From positions 1 to 32,441 of the forward strand of contig JAQGAU010000268.1 of the NCBI GenBank assembly GCA_034698045.1: a stretch of 32,441 nucleotides of DNA, read 5' to 3'. Under the pieces are notes generated by a model, which was given only the letters and a program-made list of their open reading frames with translations, ran no database searches and was not told the DNA's origin. This document shows, piece after piece, positions 30,541 to 32,441 of this stretch (its first letter is position 1; each line of letters begins with the position of its first letter). A program made the translations under genes and the position numbers. This DNA is from Paramacrobiotus richtersi (taxonomy: Eukaryota > Tardigrada > Eutardigrada > Parachela > Macrobiotidae).

Positions 30541-31880
30541 AAGCTTGGTTTGATAGGGGGTTTGCAAGTGCGAATTAACAACAGAAACCGTGACAGTTGA
30601 AACATTTCATACAAGTTCATAATACTGTGACATGAACGCACTGTACATACTACATAGTTCACACAGTTACCGGATATTAATGTAAATTACAGTCACATTA
30701 AACCGATTCAAAGGTCAAGCATGTACATAAAAGACTAAGACCTTTCTGGAAATTTCGGCGCGCCTTTTGCAGCCCCTTAGAAACTGTGTGTCTACATACT
30801 AAAGTTGTGCAAAGTCATGTTCAGAACATGAAGATGAATAGACTGGTAGATTACTAGAATTGTGATAGATCATTAAACTACAGACTCTGTAGTGATAGAT
30901 TACTAAATCTGCTTCTATATTGACATAAATATCTCTAACATGTTCATCATGAGCGATTGTTTGCATTTTGTCACGCCAACGGAAGCCATCTCCCGATTAC
31001 CAAGTTCCACACTAATTTCCCAACCCTAAACCCGGTGCAATTCCCCACCATTACACAAGTATAAAGATTTTTCACTGTTTGGAAATATCCTTTAAGTATA
31101 CACCCCACGGTCGTTTCCGGTATAGCATGAATCAATAAACAAACCAGCCCACATGACATACTTCAAATGACATCATCAACTGTTCCCAAGCGGAGGAGTA
31201 TTGTATTAAAAATGCATCCTCAGCCGTAGCATTCACAATGCTCTCGTAACAATTGTCACTCCAGGAGCAACTCGTTCAACACGGATCCTTGCTTGATTAC
31301 ACTAGGGACTATGGACTACGTCTGTGCTCAGTCCAGTGCGTGTAACAGGAGTGCGATTAAACCGTTCCCCATTGCCCCCGGTTGGCAGTGGACTTCTGGG
31401 TAATAATCAGGCCAAATGGTCTGCACATATCTCCCGTCGTGTAACAACATACTGTTTCATCAATACTCAAGTAGTACGGGGTTGTTTGCCGGCCCATCCC
31501 TCATGGTTGCGTATGGAGGTGATTCTTATAACATAGGGCTTTGTTATAAGATCGGTCCACTTAGCTTATTGAAGTTTTATCCATTTGTTTGCGATTAACT
31601 TTCAATACATAACGACGACGTTAAAGCTTGGCTTTTTCTACACGTTTCTAGCTCTAAGTTAGATCTAACAAAATTGTCATTACAGTTGTTCTTTCGTGCT
31701 AGAGGATTTTCCATACTTTGTCCCGTGTTAATCCAGTTGTAGTAGCTGGCTTTTCTGCTGATTAAACCTTGATTAGATTGTCACTGGTCCTGCAGCAACA
31801 TTTTCCCATTACATCCCGTTAAACCACTGTTGCGCCACAGCCATCCCTTTATCATCAATTTCATCAGGCCATGCGTGAAG
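30541..31880. other. Intergenic region downstream of gene B
   Basis: AT-rich, with short direct repeats of GATAGATTACTA / GATAGATCATTAAA around 30845-30910. The minus-strand 62-aa frame at 30971-31159 begins with ATG but has no recognisable motif. Nothing else is supported. Confidence 0.4.
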
Positions 31881-31899
31881 AGCGATAATTGCCAATAAA

Positions 31900-32120
31900 T
31901 CCACCGCACCGCACCGCACTCATCCCAGTTTGGGGCGGTCGTTAGACGAGCGCTCCGGACGTGCGTCAGCGGATATGTGCTGCGGAGTGAGGGGAAGCCA
32001 CAACACTCCCCTCGCAGTCCATTACACGGCCAATCAGGCGCAACGCACGCTCCCTGTAGTGCTCTGGCTTTGTCCGCATAGGCACCGGAGATTACAGCAC
32101 TGGCCCCATGCAGCATACAC
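31900..32120 (+). promoter_or_regulatory. GC-rich promoter-like stretch with CCAAT and GC boxes
   Basis: Base composition rises sharply compared with flanks. CCGCA repeats (about 31906-31919), a GGGGCGG at 31932-31938 and a CCAATCA at 32030-32036 are present. It lies 260-480 bp upstream of the signal-peptide start at 32380 and could be that gene's control region. Open frames on both strands here are explained by the GC richness. Confidence 0.3.
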
Positions 32121-32379
32121 AAGCGCGCTGGGGATCACTAGCCACATCCGGATACCATCAGCAAATACCCATATTCCCCTTCCGCTCTCCATCGCACACA
32201 CCAGACAAACGCTTTCTACATATTGCTAGGCTTTCCACAGTGGATATATTGCAGAGGAATGCGGCTGCAGGTTTAGTTCTATTGATTAACAGCTTTATGT
32301 GACCTTTGATCTAGATTGCGTGGAATAATTTGTCTGCTGCTCGGTGCCCACGCGCTCCGTATCTCTGCCGGTTACCGGC

Positions 32380-32441
32380 ATGGCGTCTTGTGGTGTCGTC
32401 TTCTTCCTGGTGGTGTGTTGTGTCTTCTCCGCGCAGATTCA
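32380..32441 (+). CDS. Start of a secreted or membrane protein, truncated by window end
   Basis: The ATG (context GGCATGG) opens M-A-S-C-G-V-V-F-F-L-V-V-C-C-V-F-S-A-Q-I, a classic signal peptide with predicted cleavage after S-A. The window ends after 20 codons plus two bases, so the product is unknown. The composition (FFLVVCC) resembles the signal peptides of the chitin-binding pair only in general character. The start is supported by the signal peptide alone. Confidence 0.45.
   Translation, partial: MASCGVVFFLVVCCVFSAQI

Noticed and set aside
31781..32122. 113-aa minus-strand ORF in the GC-rich region
   Set aside because: The ORF arises from GC richness with few stop codons, starts at a non-ATG codon, and has no recognisable motif.

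Overview
The window looks like nuclear DNA of an animal, probably an ecdysozoan; a tardigrade or a close arthropod relative is my best guess. The genes are split by short GT-AG introns. The proteins recognisable by motif are animal ones: TMEM151-type membrane proteins, an FBXO21-like F-box protein, class A (rhodopsin-like) GPCRs and secreted peritrophin-A (CBM14) cuticle proteins. No operons, bacterial genes or CRISPR arrays were seen. The species cannot be fixed from sequence alone.

Layout, all genes on the + strand. (1) 1-8170: three tandem TMEM151-like paralogues, each with two coding exons joined by a phase-1 intron before a T-P-R-I-T-W motif. The first lacks its 5' end at the window edge; the other two are intact (361 and 352 aa). 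A near-perfect 29-bp hairpin lies in the intron of the first. Between copies 2 and 3 are two decayed minus-strand copies of an unknown protein-coding repeat. (2) 9928-10432: a cryptic two-exon coding candidate that no ATG-based ORF search would report. (3) 11736-14031: an FBXO21-like locus (F-box, SirB1/transglutaminase-like middle, YccV-like C-terminus) broken by two in-frame stops and two frame changes. (4) 15190-23282: a class A GPCR cluster. Copies 1 and 2 are segmental duplicates with different disabling lesions, and copy 1 also carries an insertion of about 740 bp upstream. Copy 3 is intact (335 aa, one intron). A long fold-back element and a cluster of TTCnnGAA motifs lie between copies 1 and 2. 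(5) 23949-30540: a tandem duplication of a four-exon secreted chitin-binding protein gene (212 and 208 aa), each with its own TATA/initiator promoter and poly(A) signal. Exons 2 and 3 differ at 20 silent sites and no replacement sites. (6) 31900-32441: a GC-rich promoter-like stretch, then the first 20 codons of a probable secreted protein cut off by the window end.

The main theme is local tandem duplication with different outcomes: conserved family (TMEM151-like), decay (GPCR 1 and 2), and strong purifying selection or recent homogenisation (chitin-binding pair). I found no single cooperating multi-gene system. The least described items are the cryptic exon pair at 9.9-10.4 kb, the Lys/Ala/Pro-rich tails on the chitin-binding proteins, and the unclassified repeats.
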